DNA of 64,000 nucleotides from Ensifer aridi (GTDB lineage Bacteria > Pseudomonadota > Alphaproteobacteria > Rhizobiales > Rhizobiaceae), in assembly GCF_002078505.1 (NCBI RefSeq), contig NZ_LUAV01000038.1:186001-250000 (forward strand), written 5' to 3'. This document shows positions 1-7,757 of this stretch, piece by piece; position 1 is the first letter of the stretch, and every line of letters begins with the position of its first letter. The notes beneath the pieces are model-generated. The model made no database searches. It was not told the origin of the DNA and saw only the letters and a list, made by a program, of their open reading frames with translations. A program made the translations under genes and the position numbers.

Positions 1-90
1 TAGCTTCTCGGCAATCATCTCGCGAGCCGTGCGGCGGTCGAGGCCTCGCCCCACCTTCGGCATCTGCGTGAGTATCGGACTGCCAATCAT
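1..90 (-). CDS. GntR-family regulator, N-terminal fragment (3' part outside the window)
   Basis: Only the first 30 codons are inside the window and the frame runs off the left edge. The visible residues contain DRRTAREMIAEKL, which resembles the segment just before the winged helix of GntR/FadR-type repressors. The start is supported by a GGAGG about 5 nt upstream. A second in-frame ATG lies 27 nt further in. The upstream region holds an inverted repeat suited to autoregulation. The family call rests on very little sequence; another winged-helix regulator is possible. As a neighbour of the otn genes it may control sugar-acid metabolism, but that is inference. Confidence 0.4.
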   Translation of the reverse strand, partial: MIGSPILTQMPKVGRGLDRRTAREMIAEKL

Positions 91-100
91 CGGCGCCTCC

Positions 101-131
101 ACTGATCTACTGGTCGGTCCACCGGATCAGT
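101..131. promoter_or_regulatory. Putative operator upstream of the GntR-like gene
   Basis: The sequence has outer arms ACTGATC and GGATCAGT around a core TGGTCGGTCCA. The core resembles the TGGTC-N-GACCA type site bound by FadR-subfamily GntR proteins. It lies 11 nt upstream of the GntR-like start, so autoregulation is the simplest reading. Binding is inferred only. Confidence 0.4.
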
Positions 132-250
132 AATATGAATAGACGACCTTAAGGAGGCCCGCGTCAAGGCTAGTTCGTCGCCGCACTGCACCAAAAGTGA
201 TGAAGGTTCTTGTTGCAGCGCGTAAGAACATCGACCGAAGGCGGAGGCGC

Positions 251-928
251 TCAGCCGTGGTCATGCCCTTCATGATCGTCATGGGACGGCAGGTCGAGAC
301 CGAAGGTTTTGACAAGATCGGCGACCTGAGCCGGACTGAGATAGCGCGGGTTGAGGTTGCGCAGAAGCAGATAGAGTTTCGCCGTCTCCTCTAGCTCCTC
401 CGTGGCGAAGACTGCCGCCTCCAGGCTATCACCCGCCACCACCGGGCCGTGATTGGCAAGCAACACGGAGGAATATTTGCCGGCAAGCCCGCGGATCGCA
501 TCGGCGACGGCCGGATCACCGGGGCGGTAATAGGGCACCAGCGCGGTCTCGCCGGCACGCATGAGGTAATAGGGCGTCATCGGCGGCAGCACGGCGCGCG
601 GATCGATCTCGGGCAACATCGTCAGCGCGACCGCATGGGTCGAATGAAGGTGGACGATCGCCCGCGCGCTGCCGCGGGTTTCGTAGAGGGCCGAGTGAAG
701 CGGAATCTCCTTCGTGGGCTTGTCGCCCGAGACGAGCTCGCCGCCAGCATCGAGGCGCGAGATGCGGGCGGGATCGAGGAAGCCGAGTGATGCGTTGGTG
801 GGCGTCACGAGCCAGCCGCCATCATCGAGCCTGAGCGATATGTTGCCGGAGGAGCCGGGGGTCAGGCCCCGTTCGAACAGGGACCGGCCATAGCGGCAGA
901 TTTCCTCGCGAAGACGGGCATCGGACAT
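251..928 (-). CDS. otnC: 3-oxo-tetronate 4-phosphate decarboxylase (class II aldolase family)
   Basis: A 225-residue class II aldolase/adducin-type protein. It carries the zinc-site histidines of the family in HLHSTHA near residue 95 and NHG further on, with TKEIPLH just before. OtnC decarboxylates 3-oxo-tetronate 4-phosphate to dihydroxyacetone phosphate, the last step of threonate and erythronate breakdown in the cytosol. The start was placed at the ATG preceded by AAAGGA, not at the longer in-frame start, which would overlap the end of the lacI-type gene. A histidine- and acid-rich tail (HDDHEGHDHG) ends the protein. It follows the repressor gene by 16 nt and shares its transcript, opposite the other otn genes. 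A fuculose-phosphate aldolase role is the alternative, but context favours OtnC. Confidence 0.87.
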   Translation of the reverse strand: MSDARLREEICRYGRSLFERGLTPGSSGNISLRLDDGGWLVTPTNASLGFLDPARISRLDAGGELVSGDKPTKEIPLHSALYETRGSARAIVHLHSTHAVALTMLPEIDPRAVLPPMTPYYLMRAGETALVPYYRPGDPAVADAIRGLAGKYSSVLLANHGPVVAGDSLEAAVFATEELEETAKLYLLLRNLNPRYLSPAQVADLVKTFGLDLPSHDDHEGHDHG

Positions 929-944
929 TGGAGATCCTTTCAGT

Positions 945-1949
945 TCAGGTGGTCGCACCTTCGATGAGTTCGAAACCGAGATCGATCACTTGCGGCGGAG
1001 CGTTCGCGACCACGAGTTCGGCCGCGACCCGGCCCGTCGAAACGCGCGGCGTGCGTATGGTCGAGAGCGGCTGCGGCGTCACCCGGCCGATATCGAGGCC
1101 GTTGTAACCGAAGATCGCCAATTGCGAGGGAATCGATATTCCCCGGGCGAGGCAGTGGAAGTAGCCGCCGAGAGCCATGTCGTCGTTCGAAAAATAGACC
1201 GCATCGAGATCGGGTTGTCTCGCAAGCAGCCGCTCGAGCCCCAGCCGCCCGCTCTCCACAGACGAAGCGCCCGCGTGAATTTCCCGGTCGGCGAGCGGGA
1301 AACCGGCCGAACCGAGCGTCTCGCAGAAGCCGCCAAAGCGCTTTCCAGCGCGGGTGTCGCGCTCGAGGTCATGGCCGACATAGCCGATCCGGCGATAGCC
1401 GCGCTTCAACAGGAACTCGGCGCTTACGCGGCCGGCGGCGGCGTTGGAAAAGCCGACTGCCAGGTCAACCGGAGAGCCATCGAGGTCGAGCAGTTCCACG
1501 ACCCGGCAGCCGGTCGCGCGCAGCATCTTCAGCGTGCCCTGCGTGTGCTCGAATCCCGCGAGCATCACGGCCGTCGGCCGCCAGGCGAGCATAGCCGCGA
1601 CCAGCGCCTCCTCGCGTTCCGGATCGTAATCGGTCACGGAGAAAACGGCCTGATGCTGGTTTTCTTCGAGCACGCTGCTCGCGCCGCGCAGCACATCCGG
1701 AAAGACGATGTTGGAGAGCGACGGGATGACGAAGGCGACGAGCCGCGAGCCAGCGGAGGCAAGCGTTCCTGCGATCCGGTTCGGCACATAACCGAGCTGT
1801 TCGACCGCCTCCATGACCCGGTCCCTCGTCTTCTTGGAAAAGGAGCCGTGATTGCGAAGGACGCGCGACACCGTGCTCTCGCCAACGCCGGCCGCGGCCG
1901 CGACCTCGGCAAGTGTTACCGTCGTCTGGTGCTTAAAGTCCAAAGTCAC
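945..1949 (-). CDS. LacI-family repressor of the threonate/erythronate genes
   Basis: A 334-residue LacI/GalR regulator. The N-terminal helix-turn-helix reads VTLAEVAAAAGVGESTVSRVLR, and a periplasmic-binding-like ligand domain follows. I chose the GTG start because GGGAG lies about 7 nt upstream. The longer ATG frame would place the start inside an operator. The gene diverges from the MFS carrier gene over three palindromes typical of LacI-family sites, so it probably represses both its own otnC transcript and the carrier-ltnD-otnI-otnK operon until a sugar-acid inducer binds. The inducer is not visible from sequence. Confidence 0.85.
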   Translation of the reverse strand: MTLDFKHQTTVTLAEVAAAAGVGESTVSRVLRNHGSFSKKTRDRVMEAVEQLGYVPNRIAGTLASAGSRLVAFVIPSLSNIVFPDVLRGASSVLEENQHQAVFSVTDYDPEREEALVAAMLAWRPTAVMLAGFEHTQGTLKMLRATGCRVVELLDLDGSPVDLAVGFSNAAAGRVSAEFLLKRGYRRIGYVGHDLERDTRAGKRFGGFCETLGSAGFPLADREIHAGASSVESGRLGLERLLARQPDLDAVYFSNDDMALGGYFHCLARGISIPSQLAIFGYNGLDIGRVTPQPLSTIRTPRVSTGRVAAELVVANAPPQVIDLGFELIEGATT

Positions 1950-2035
1950 TGCGCTCACTCCCGAGAGCCCGCCATCGCTCGGTGTAGGTGCCTTCGACAC
2001 CGCAATCCTATCCTTCCATTCAATAAACCGAATTT

Positions 2036-2051
2036 TTGGCAGCGCTACCAT
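2036..2051. promoter_or_regulatory. LacI-family operator, imperfect copy (O3)
   Basis: TTGGCAGCGCTACCAT, which differs from the perfect palindrome beside it at two positions. It lies in the divergent promoter, closest to the repressor gene, centred 23 bp from the middle copy. Confidence 0.7.
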
Positions 2052-2058
2052 TTTTTGA

Positions 2059-2074
2059 TTGGCAGCGCTGCCAA
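2059..2074. promoter_or_regulatory. LacI-family operator, perfect palindrome (O2)
   Basis: TTGGCAGCGCTGCCAA is a perfect 16-bp palindrome with the central CG typical of LacI-family sites. It is the middle of three copies in the divergent promoter, centred 32 bp from the copy nearest the MFS gene. Confidence 0.8.
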
Positions 2075-2089
2075 GATGGTTTAGTTAAT

Positions 2090-2107
2090 ATTGGCAGCGC
2101 TGCCAAT
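2090..2107. promoter_or_regulatory. LacI-family operator, perfect palindrome (O1)
   Basis: ATTGGCAGCGCTGCCAAT is a perfect 18-bp palindrome, 65 nt upstream of the MFS start. Its position between the two divergent genes suggests it blocks the catabolic operon promoter. Confidence 0.8.
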
Positions 2108-2171
2108 CAGGATGGTGCGCCGTGTCGGGAAATGGCGAGGGCCTGACAAATTCTGAAGGAGGAGGATAATC

Positions 2172-3488
2172 ATGACCCTGCAAACGCAGGCGCCAGCCGA
2201 TGGCGCATATTTCGAACGGGCGCTGGAGGATCGCGCCTATGCCAAGGTTTTCTGGAGAATCGTTCCGTTCCTGATGCTCTGCTACGTGGTCGCCTATCTC
2301 GACCGCGTCAATGTCGGCTTCGCCAAGCTGCAAATGTCGAGCGAACTCGGCCTGTCGGAAGCGGCCTATGGCATCGGTGCCGGTATCTTCTTCATCGGCT
2401 ACTTTTTCTTCGAGGTGCCGAGCAACGTCATTCTGAACAAGGTCGGTGCCCGCGTCTGGATCGCCCGCATCATGATAACCTGGGGCATCATCTCCGCCGC
2501 CTTCATGTTCACCTCGTCGGAAATGGTCTTCTACATCCTGCGTTTCCTGCTGGGGGTCGCCGAGGCCGGATTCTTTCCCGGCATCATCCTCTATCTGACG
2601 TCCTGGTACCCCGCGCATCGGCGTGCGAAAATCGTTGCGACCTTTATGTCCGCTATCCCGATTTCCGCGATTTTCGGCAATCCGCTTTCAGGCCTGATCA
2701 TCGACGGCTTTGACGGCACGCACGGCCTTTCCGGCTGGCAATGGATGTTCCTGATCGAAGCCATTCCGGCGGTCCTCCTCGGCGTCGTCACCTTCTTCTA
2801 TCTCGACGACAGGATCCAGGATGCGAAGTGGCTCACGGACGAGGAGAAGGGCATTCTCGCCAGCAACGTCAGCGCCGACAACCGCGCCAAATCGTCGAGC
2901 CCGCAAAGCATCGCCGCGACCATGACCGATCCCCGTGTCTGGCTGATGTGCCTCATCTATTTCTGCTTCGTGCTCGGGCAATACGGCCTGAACTTCTGGA
3001 TGCCGACCATGGTCAAGGCGTCCGGCGTAACAGGAAACCTTCAGATCGGCCTGATCTCAGCCATCCCCTATATCTGCACCTTCATCGCCATGCTGGCGCT
3101 CGGACGCTCCTCGGACCGGCTGCGCGAGCGGCGTTGGCATCTCGTCGTGCCGGCCTTGATCGCCGCCGGCGGTTTCGTCGCTGCGACGATCGCGGGTAGC
3201 ACGACGGCGGCCATCATCTGCCTTTCCCTCGCCGCCGCCGGCGCGATCAGTTGCGCGCCGCTCTTCTGGTCCCTGCCGACGGCCTTCTTGGCCGGCACGG
3301 GGGCTGCGGCGGGCATCGCCTGGATCAATTCGGTCGGCAATCTCGCCGGCTTCCTCGGGCCCTTCATGGTCGGCTATCTGAAGGATTTCACCGGCAGCAA
3401 CAGCGCCGGCATGTATTTCCTGGCCGCAGTTCTCGTCATCGGCGCACTCGCGGTGCTTACGGTTCCCGCCAAGAGCGTCAACCGCTAG
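2172..3488 (+). CDS. MFS sugar-acid transporter (anion:cation symporter type)
   Basis: A 438-residue protein with about 12 hydrophobic segments. It has the signature of the ACS branch of the major facilitator superfamily: YLDRVNVGFA after the first helix, LRFLLGVAEAGFFPG in helix 4, and a central hydrophilic loop. Family members carry tartrate, galactarate, glucarate and similar anions across the inner membrane. It begins the catabolic operon with a strong GGAGGAGG ribosome site, downstream of the three operators and followed by ltnD, otnI and otnK. It therefore probably imports L-threonate and/or erythronate. The substrate is inferred from context only. Confidence 0.85.
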   Translation: MTLQTQAPADGAYFERALEDRAYAKVFWRIVPFLMLCYVVAYLDRVNVGFAKLQMSSELGLSEAAYGIGAGIFFIGYFFFEVPSNVILNKVGARVWIARIMITWGIISAAFMFTSSEMVFYILRFLLGVAEAGFFPGIILYLTSWYPAHRRAKIVATFMSAIPISAIFGNPLSGLIIDGFDGTHGLSGWQWMFLIEAIPAVLLGVVTFFYLDDRIQDAKWLTDEEKGILASNVSADNRAKSSSPQSIAATMTDPRVWLMCLIYFCFVLGQYGLNFWMPTMVKASGVTGNLQIGLISAIPYICTFIAMLALGRSSDRLRERRWHLVVPALIAAGGFVAATIAGSTTAAIICLSLAAAGAISCAPLFWSLPTAFLAGTGAAAGIAWINSVGNLAGFLGPFMVGYLKDFTGSNSAGMYFLAAVLVIGALAVLTVPAKSVNR

Positions 3489-3503
3489 AACTAATGAGAC
3501 TAC

Positions 3504-3527
3504 GCCCTCCGGGCCCTTCCGGAGGGC
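3504..3527 (+). promoter_or_regulatory. Intercistronic hairpin between the carrier gene and ltnD
   Basis: A perfect 9-bp stem (GCCCTCCGG / CCGGAGGGC) with a 6-nt loop begins 15 nt after the carrier stop codon. No T-run follows, so it looks more like an mRNA-processing or stabilising element, or a partial attenuator, than a full terminator. Confidence 0.5.
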
Positions 3528-3559
3528 CAATTGACCTCGAGAGACTGGAGAATATCGTC

Positions 3560-4501
3560 ATGTCATTGGCTGTTGAAACTCCCGGACGCAGTGCCGTGGC
3601 CGTGGTCGGCCTCGGTTCTATGGGGTTCGGCATGGCACAGTCGCTGAAGCGTGCGGGCCTTGATGTCGTTGGATACGACGTCGCCTCAGCAGCCGTTGAG
3701 CGTTTCATCGCGGACGGCGGTCGTGGGGCGAGGACGCCAAGCGAGGCCGCGCAGAATGCCGGCATTGTCGTTTCGGTCGTCGTCAATGCCGCCCAGACGG
3801 AGGCCGTCCTCTTCGGCCCGGACGGCATCGCCGAGACGATGAAGCCCGGTGCCGTCTTTGTCTCGTCGGCGACAATGGACCCGGCCATCGCCCGCAACCT
3901 GTCGCAACGGCTCGAAGCCCTTGGTCGCCATTATCTCGATGCCCCGATCTCTGGCGGCGCCGCAAAGGCCGCAAAAGGGGAATTGACCATCATGGCGTCC
4001 GGTTCCGCGGAAGCCTTCGCCGCCGCCCGCCCTGCCCTTGATGCCATGGCTGCCAAGGTCTACGAGCTCGGCGACGCCGCCGGGACCGGCGCGGCCTTCA
4101 AGATGATCAACCAGCTCCTTGCCGGCGTGCACATCGCCGCCGCCTGCGAAGCGATCACGTTCGCGGCCAAGCAAGGGCTCGATCTTCAGAAGGTCTACGA
4201 GGTGATCACGGCCTCGGCCGGCAATTCCTGGATGTTCGAAAACCGAATCCCGCATGTCCTTGCCGGCGACTACACTCCGCTCAGCGCCATCGAAATCTTC
4301 GTGAAAGATCTCGGCATCGTGCAGGACATGGCGCGCGCCGAGCGCTATCCGGTGCCGCTGGTCGCGGCCGCGCTGCAGATGTATCTCGCCGCTTCCGGCG
4401 CTGGCATGGGACGCGACGACGATTCTTCCCTCGCGCGCCTTTATGCGCAGCTCTCGGGCGCAGAGTTGCCGGGCCAAGGCAAAGAGCCGCACACGGCGTA
4501 A
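3560..4501 (+). CDS. ltnD: L-threonate dehydrogenase (beta-hydroxyacid dehydrogenase family)
   Basis: A 313-residue NAD-dependent beta-hydroxyacid dehydrogenase. It has the N-terminal Rossmann motif GLGSMGFGMA, the substrate-binding segment DAPISGGAAKAAKG, and the catalytic lysine in FKMINQLL. LtnD oxidises L-threonate to 2-oxo-tetronate, the entry step of the pathway. The start was placed at the ATG with GGAG upstream; the longer open frame overlaps the carrier gene and has no homology. otnI follows 11 nt downstream. Tartronate semialdehyde reductase is the nearest alternative in this family (a true glxR lies further along), but the otn neighbours decide the call. Confidence 0.88.
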   Translation: MSLAVETPGRSAVAVVGLGSMGFGMAQSLKRAGLDVVGYDVASAAVERFIADGGRGARTPSEAAQNAGIVVSVVVNAAQTEAVLFGPDGIAETMKPGAVFVSSATMDPAIARNLSQRLEALGRHYLDAPISGGAAKAAKGELTIMASGSAEAFAAARPALDAMAAKVYELGDAAGTGAAFKMINQLLAGVHIAAACEAITFAAKQGLDLQKVYEVITASAGNSWMFENRIPHVLAGDYTPLSAIEIFVKDLGIVQDMARAERYPVPLVAAALQMYLAASGAGMGRDDDSSLARLYAQLSGAELPGQGKEPHTA

Positions 4502-4512
4502 AGGAGGAACCG

Positions 4513-5289
4513 ATGCCCGTTTTCGCCGCCAATCTGACGATGATGTTCAACGAGTGGTCTTTCCTCGACCGCTTCGACGCCGCCGCGGAAGCGGGGTTCA
4601 CGGCCGTCGAATACCTCTTTCCCTACGAGGTGCCGCCGGAAAAGATCGCGGAGCGGCTTGCCCGCAACAAGCTTGAGCAGGCGCTCTTCAATCTGCCCCC
4701 GGGGGACTGGGCGGCGGGCGAACGCGGCATCGCCGCCCTCCCCGGCCGCTTCGATGATTTGAACTCCGACATCAAGAAGGCACTCGACTACGCCGCCGCG
4801 ACGGGCGTCAAACGGCTGCATCTGATGGCGGGCCTTGCCGATCCCTCCGACGGGGAAGCCGCGACCTGTTATCGCCGCTCGGTGGCCCTTGCGGCCGAGC
4901 GACTCGCCGAAATAGGAATCGATCTCGTGATCGAACCGATCAACGGCCGCAACATGCCCGGCTATTTTCTCAATGATTTCGGCGCCGCCGAGAAGCTGAT
5001 CGCGGAGCTTGGACTTGCCAACCTAAAGCTCCAATTCGACATCTATCACCGGCAGATCATGCATGGCGACGTCGCCATGGCGCTCCGGCACCTCATGCCG
5101 ATCACCGGCCATATCCAGGTCGCGAGCGTCCCTTCGCGCCACGAGCCCGACGGGGAGGAACTGAACTATCCTTACCTGTTCGCCGAGATCGATCGGCTCG
5201 GCTATGCCGGTTTCGTCGGCTGCGAATACACCCCGCGCGGCGGCACGCTCGAGGGCCTCGCCTGGTTCAAACCTTTTGCACGGAGCTGA
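4513..5289 (+). CDS. otnI: 2-oxo-tetronate isomerase (hydroxypyruvate isomerase family)
   Basis: A 258-residue TIM-barrel protein of the xylose isomerase-like/Hyi family. It starts MPVFAANLTMMF and has the metal- and substrate-site segments VIEPING, QFDIYH and GCEYTPRGGT. OtnI interconverts 2-oxo- and 3-oxo-tetronate, linking LtnD to the kinase OtnK. AAGGAGG lies 6 nt before the start, and the stop is 3 nt before otnK. The window holds a second Hyi-family member in the glyoxylate operon; the neighbours of this one assign it to the tetronate route. Confidence 0.86.
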   Translation: MPVFAANLTMMFNEWSFLDRFDAAAEAGFTAVEYLFPYEVPPEKIAERLARNKLEQALFNLPPGDWAAGERGIAALPGRFDDLNSDIKKALDYAAATGVKRLHLMAGLADPSDGEAATCYRRSVALAAERLAEIGIDLVIEPINGRNMPGYFLNDFGAAEKLIAELGLANLKLQFDIYHRQIMHGDVAMALRHLMPITGHIQVASVPSRHEPDGEELNYPYLFAEIDRLGYAGFVGCEYTPRGGTLEGLAWFKPFARS

Positions 5290-5292
5290 CCG

Positions 5293-6570
5293 ATGGCCAT
5301 TCTCCTAGGATCGATCGCCGACGACTATACCGGCGCCTCCGACCTCGCCAACACGCTGACGAAGAACGGCCTTCGCACCGTGCAGACGGTCGGCATTCCG
5401 GATCCGTCCCTCGCCTTCCCGGACGTCGACGCGGTGGTCGTTTCCCTGAAGATCCGTTCCGTTGCCGCCGACGAAGCCGTCGCTGCCGCCCGCAAGGCGG
5501 ACCAGTGGCTGCGCGGTCGCGGCGCTGCCCATGTGCTCTATAAGATTTGCTCGACCTTCGATTCCACCGACGCCGGCAATATCGGTCCTGTGACGGAAGC
5601 GCTGGCCCAAGCTGCTGGGGGCGGCATCGTGCTCGCCACCCCCGCCTTTCCGGAAACGGGACGCACCGTCTATCTCGGCCATCTCTTCGTCAACGGCCGG
5701 CCGCTCAACGAAAGCCCGCTCAAAGATCATCCGCTGAACCCGATGCACGACGCCAATCTGGTGCGGGTCCTGGCCCGGCAATCGCAGGGAGCCGTCGGCC
5801 TCGTCGATCTCGCGACCGTCTCCATGGGGCCTGCGGCGGTGAAGGAGCGGCTCGGAGCTCTCAGTGCTCGGGGCATGACAGCTGCCATCGCCGATGCGGT
5901 CTTCGAGAGGGATCTCGAAGTCCTCGGCGAAGTGGCCCTCGAAACGCCCCTGTCCACCGGCGCATCGGGCCTCGGCCTTGGCCTGGCCCGCGCGCTCGTA
6001 CGCGCCGGTCGTACATCGACGCATGCCGACACGAGCGATGCCATTCGCCCGGTTGGCGGCCTTGCCGCAGTCGTCGCGGGCAGTTGCTCCGCTGCGACGC
6101 TCAAACAGATCGAGGTTGCCGAACGGTCCATGCCCGTGCTGAGGCTCGATACGGAAAAGCTTCTCGCCGGATCGGACGAGATTTCCGCGGCGATTGCCTG
6201 GGCCGGTGAGAGGATGTCCGCGGCTCCGGTGATCGTAGCAGCAAGCGCCTCACCCGATGTCGTCTCACGCCTGCAAGCCCGCTACGGCCGGGAAGCGTCC
6301 GGCCACGCCGTCGAAGCCGCAACGGCGACGATCGCCGGCGAACTGGTGGCGCGCGGCGTGAAGCGCCTCGTCGTTGCCGGCGGCGAAACCTCCGGCGCGA
6401 CTGTCGACAGGCTCGGCATTCCCGCATTCCTGATCGGCCCTGAGATCGCACCGGGCGTTCCGGTGCTCCGGACGATCGGCAATTCCCAGGGCGAGATGCT
6501 GATGGCGCTGAAATCCGGCAATTTCGGCGGCGAGGACTTCTTCGGCGCGGCATTGGCGATGATGCGGTGA
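5293..6570 (+). CDS. otnK: 3-oxo-tetronate kinase (DUF1537 four-carbon acid sugar kinase)
   Basis: A 425-residue four-carbon acid sugar kinase of the former DUF1537 family. The N-terminal substrate domain has IADDYTGASDLAN, and the C-terminal nucleotide-binding part has VAGGETSGA. It phosphorylates 3-oxo-tetronate to the 4-phosphate, the OtnC substrate. It is the last gene of the operon and starts 3 nt after otnI, so translation is probably coupled. The length matches the family. The four otn/ltn genes are all present, so the pathway from threonate to dihydroxyacetone phosphate appears complete. Confidence 0.9.
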   Translation: MAILLGSIADDYTGASDLANTLTKNGLRTVQTVGIPDPSLAFPDVDAVVVSLKIRSVAADEAVAAARKADQWLRGRGAAHVLYKICSTFDSTDAGNIGPVTEALAQAAGGGIVLATPAFPETGRTVYLGHLFVNGRPLNESPLKDHPLNPMHDANLVRVLARQSQGAVGLVDLATVSMGPAAVKERLGALSARGMTAAIADAVFERDLEVLGEVALETPLSTGASGLGLGLARALVRAGRTSTHADTSDAIRPVGGLAAVVAGSCSAATLKQIEVAERSMPVLRLDTEKLLAGSDEISAAIAWAGERMSAAPVIVAASASPDVVSRLQARYGREASGHAVEAATATIAGELVARGVKRLVVAGGETSGATVDRLGIPAFLIGPEIAPGVPVLRTIGNSQGEMLMALKSGNFGGEDFFGAALAMMR

Positions 6571-6577
6571 AAGGCAA

Positions 6578-6602
6578 CGGGCGGCGGGCGACCCCCCGCC
6601 CG
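6578..6602 (+). terminator. GC-rich hairpin after otnK
   Basis: A stem of about 10 bp with one internal mismatch begins 7 nt after the otnK stop (outer arms CGGGCGG and CCGCCCG). No T-run follows, so it is a weak candidate for an operon-end terminator or a 3' stabiliser. I see no gene in the remaining 150 nt before the next start. Confidence 0.4.
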
Positions 6603-6760
6603 TCCACACCGGCTCGTGCTCCAGGGACGCCCGATGATCCGCGAATCCTGCCGGCCGATCAATCTGACGTCGCGCGCAACCACGAGTCCATCGGCTAGCG
6701 CGGTCCAGTAGAAACAATTATAAGCGGCTATCGACCCCGACCTGCCGATAGGCTCGCCCC

Positions 6761-7750
6761 ATGACTGACTCTGGCTCGGTGATCGAATGGCTTCTCGACT
6801 CGGACCCGTCGATCCGATGGCAGGTGATGCGCGACCTGCTCGAGGCCCCGGAGTCGGAGTGGAGGGCGGAGCGGGCCAAGGTGGAGACCGAGGGCTGGGG
6901 CGCCAGACTTCTCTCTTACCAGGACGAGGACGGGCAATGGGCGGGCGGCGCCTTCCTCCCAGCCGATTTCGACCCTCGTGAGTGGGCGGAGCGCGGTCAG
7001 CCGTGGACGGCGACGACCTTTTCTTTGTCGCAGCTTCGGGAGTTTGGTCTCGATCCCGCGTCGGACCGGGCGAGACGAAGTGTCGAATTGATCGGCGCGA
7101 ACTCACGTTGGAATGAAGGCGGCCAGCCCTACTGGGAAGGCGAAGTCGAGGAGTGCATCAACGGCAGGACCGTTGCCGACGGCGCCTATTTCGGGATCGA
7201 CGTCTCCCCGATTGTCGGCAGGCTGGTAGGCGAGCGCCTCGAGGACGGCGGTTGGAACTGTGAGAGGATCAATGGATCGGTCCGCTCGTCGTTTGCCAGC
7301 ACGATCAACGTTCTGGAGGGGCTGCTGGAATATGAGAGAGCCACCGGGGGCACGGCTGGATCCCGGGAGGCGCGGAGGTCGGGCGAGGAGTTCCTCCTGA
7401 AGCGCAATCTCTTCCGCCGCCTCGGCGCGGGTGAGCCGGCAGACGAGCGGTTTCTGTGCTTCCTGCACCCGAACCGTTGGCACTACGACATCTTGCGTGC
7501 GCTCGACTATTTCCGCTTCGCCGCGATCCTCACCGACACCGATCCCGATCCGCGACTCGGCGAGGCGATCGACCACGTTCGCTTGAGGCGCTTGGAGGAT
7601 GGCACTTGGCCCCTCGACTGGAGCCTGCCAGGGCGGGTTTGGTTCGAGGTCGACGACGGACAGGGCAAGCCCTCGCGGTGGGTGACACTCCGGGCAATGC
7701 GGGTGCTCAGATGGTGGGATTCGCATTCATCTGAATGCGCTGTGCTCTAA
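6761..7750 (+). CDS. Uncharacterised protein with prenyltransferase/squalene-cyclase-like toroid repeats
   Basis: A 329-residue soluble protein with no signal peptide. It contains repeated W/G-rich turns of the kind QDEDGQWAGG, EDGGWNCE and LEDGTWPLDW, spaced through helical segments. This is the pattern of alpha-alpha toroid proteins (terpenoid cyclase / protein prenyltransferase fold). The DxDD motif of squalene-hopene cyclases is not visible, so enzymatic cyclisation should not be assumed. The ribosome site is weak. It stands alone between the otnK hairpin and a convergent gene, so context gives no function. Similar orphan proteins occur in actinobacteria, and transfer is possible. Confidence 0.6.
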   Translation: MTDSGSVIEWLLDSDPSIRWQVMRDLLEAPESEWRAERAKVETEGWGARLLSYQDEDGQWAGGAFLPADFDPREWAERGQPWTATTFSLSQLREFGLDPASDRARRSVELIGANSRWNEGGQPYWEGEVEECINGRTVADGAYFGIDVSPIVGRLVGERLEDGGWNCERINGSVRSSFASTINVLEGLLEYERATGGTAGSREARRSGEEFLLKRNLFRRLGAGEPADERFLCFLHPNRWHYDILRALDYFRFAAILTDTDPDPRLGEAIDHVRLRRLEDGTWPLDWSLPGRVWFEVDDGQGKPSRWVTLRAMRVLRWWDSHSSECAVL

Positions 7751-7757
7751 CGCACAT

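Noticed and set aside
1950..2051. Longer N-terminus for the LacI regulator
   Set aside because: It would place the start codon inside an operator and add 34 residues not found in the family; the GTG at 1949 has a good ribosome site.
990..2084. Long plus-strand frame opposite the LacI gene, and similar long antisense frames opposite gcl, ligD, prsE and the RND pump
   Set aside because: High GC at the third codon position keeps antisense frames open; products are Arg/His/Gly-rich with no homology.
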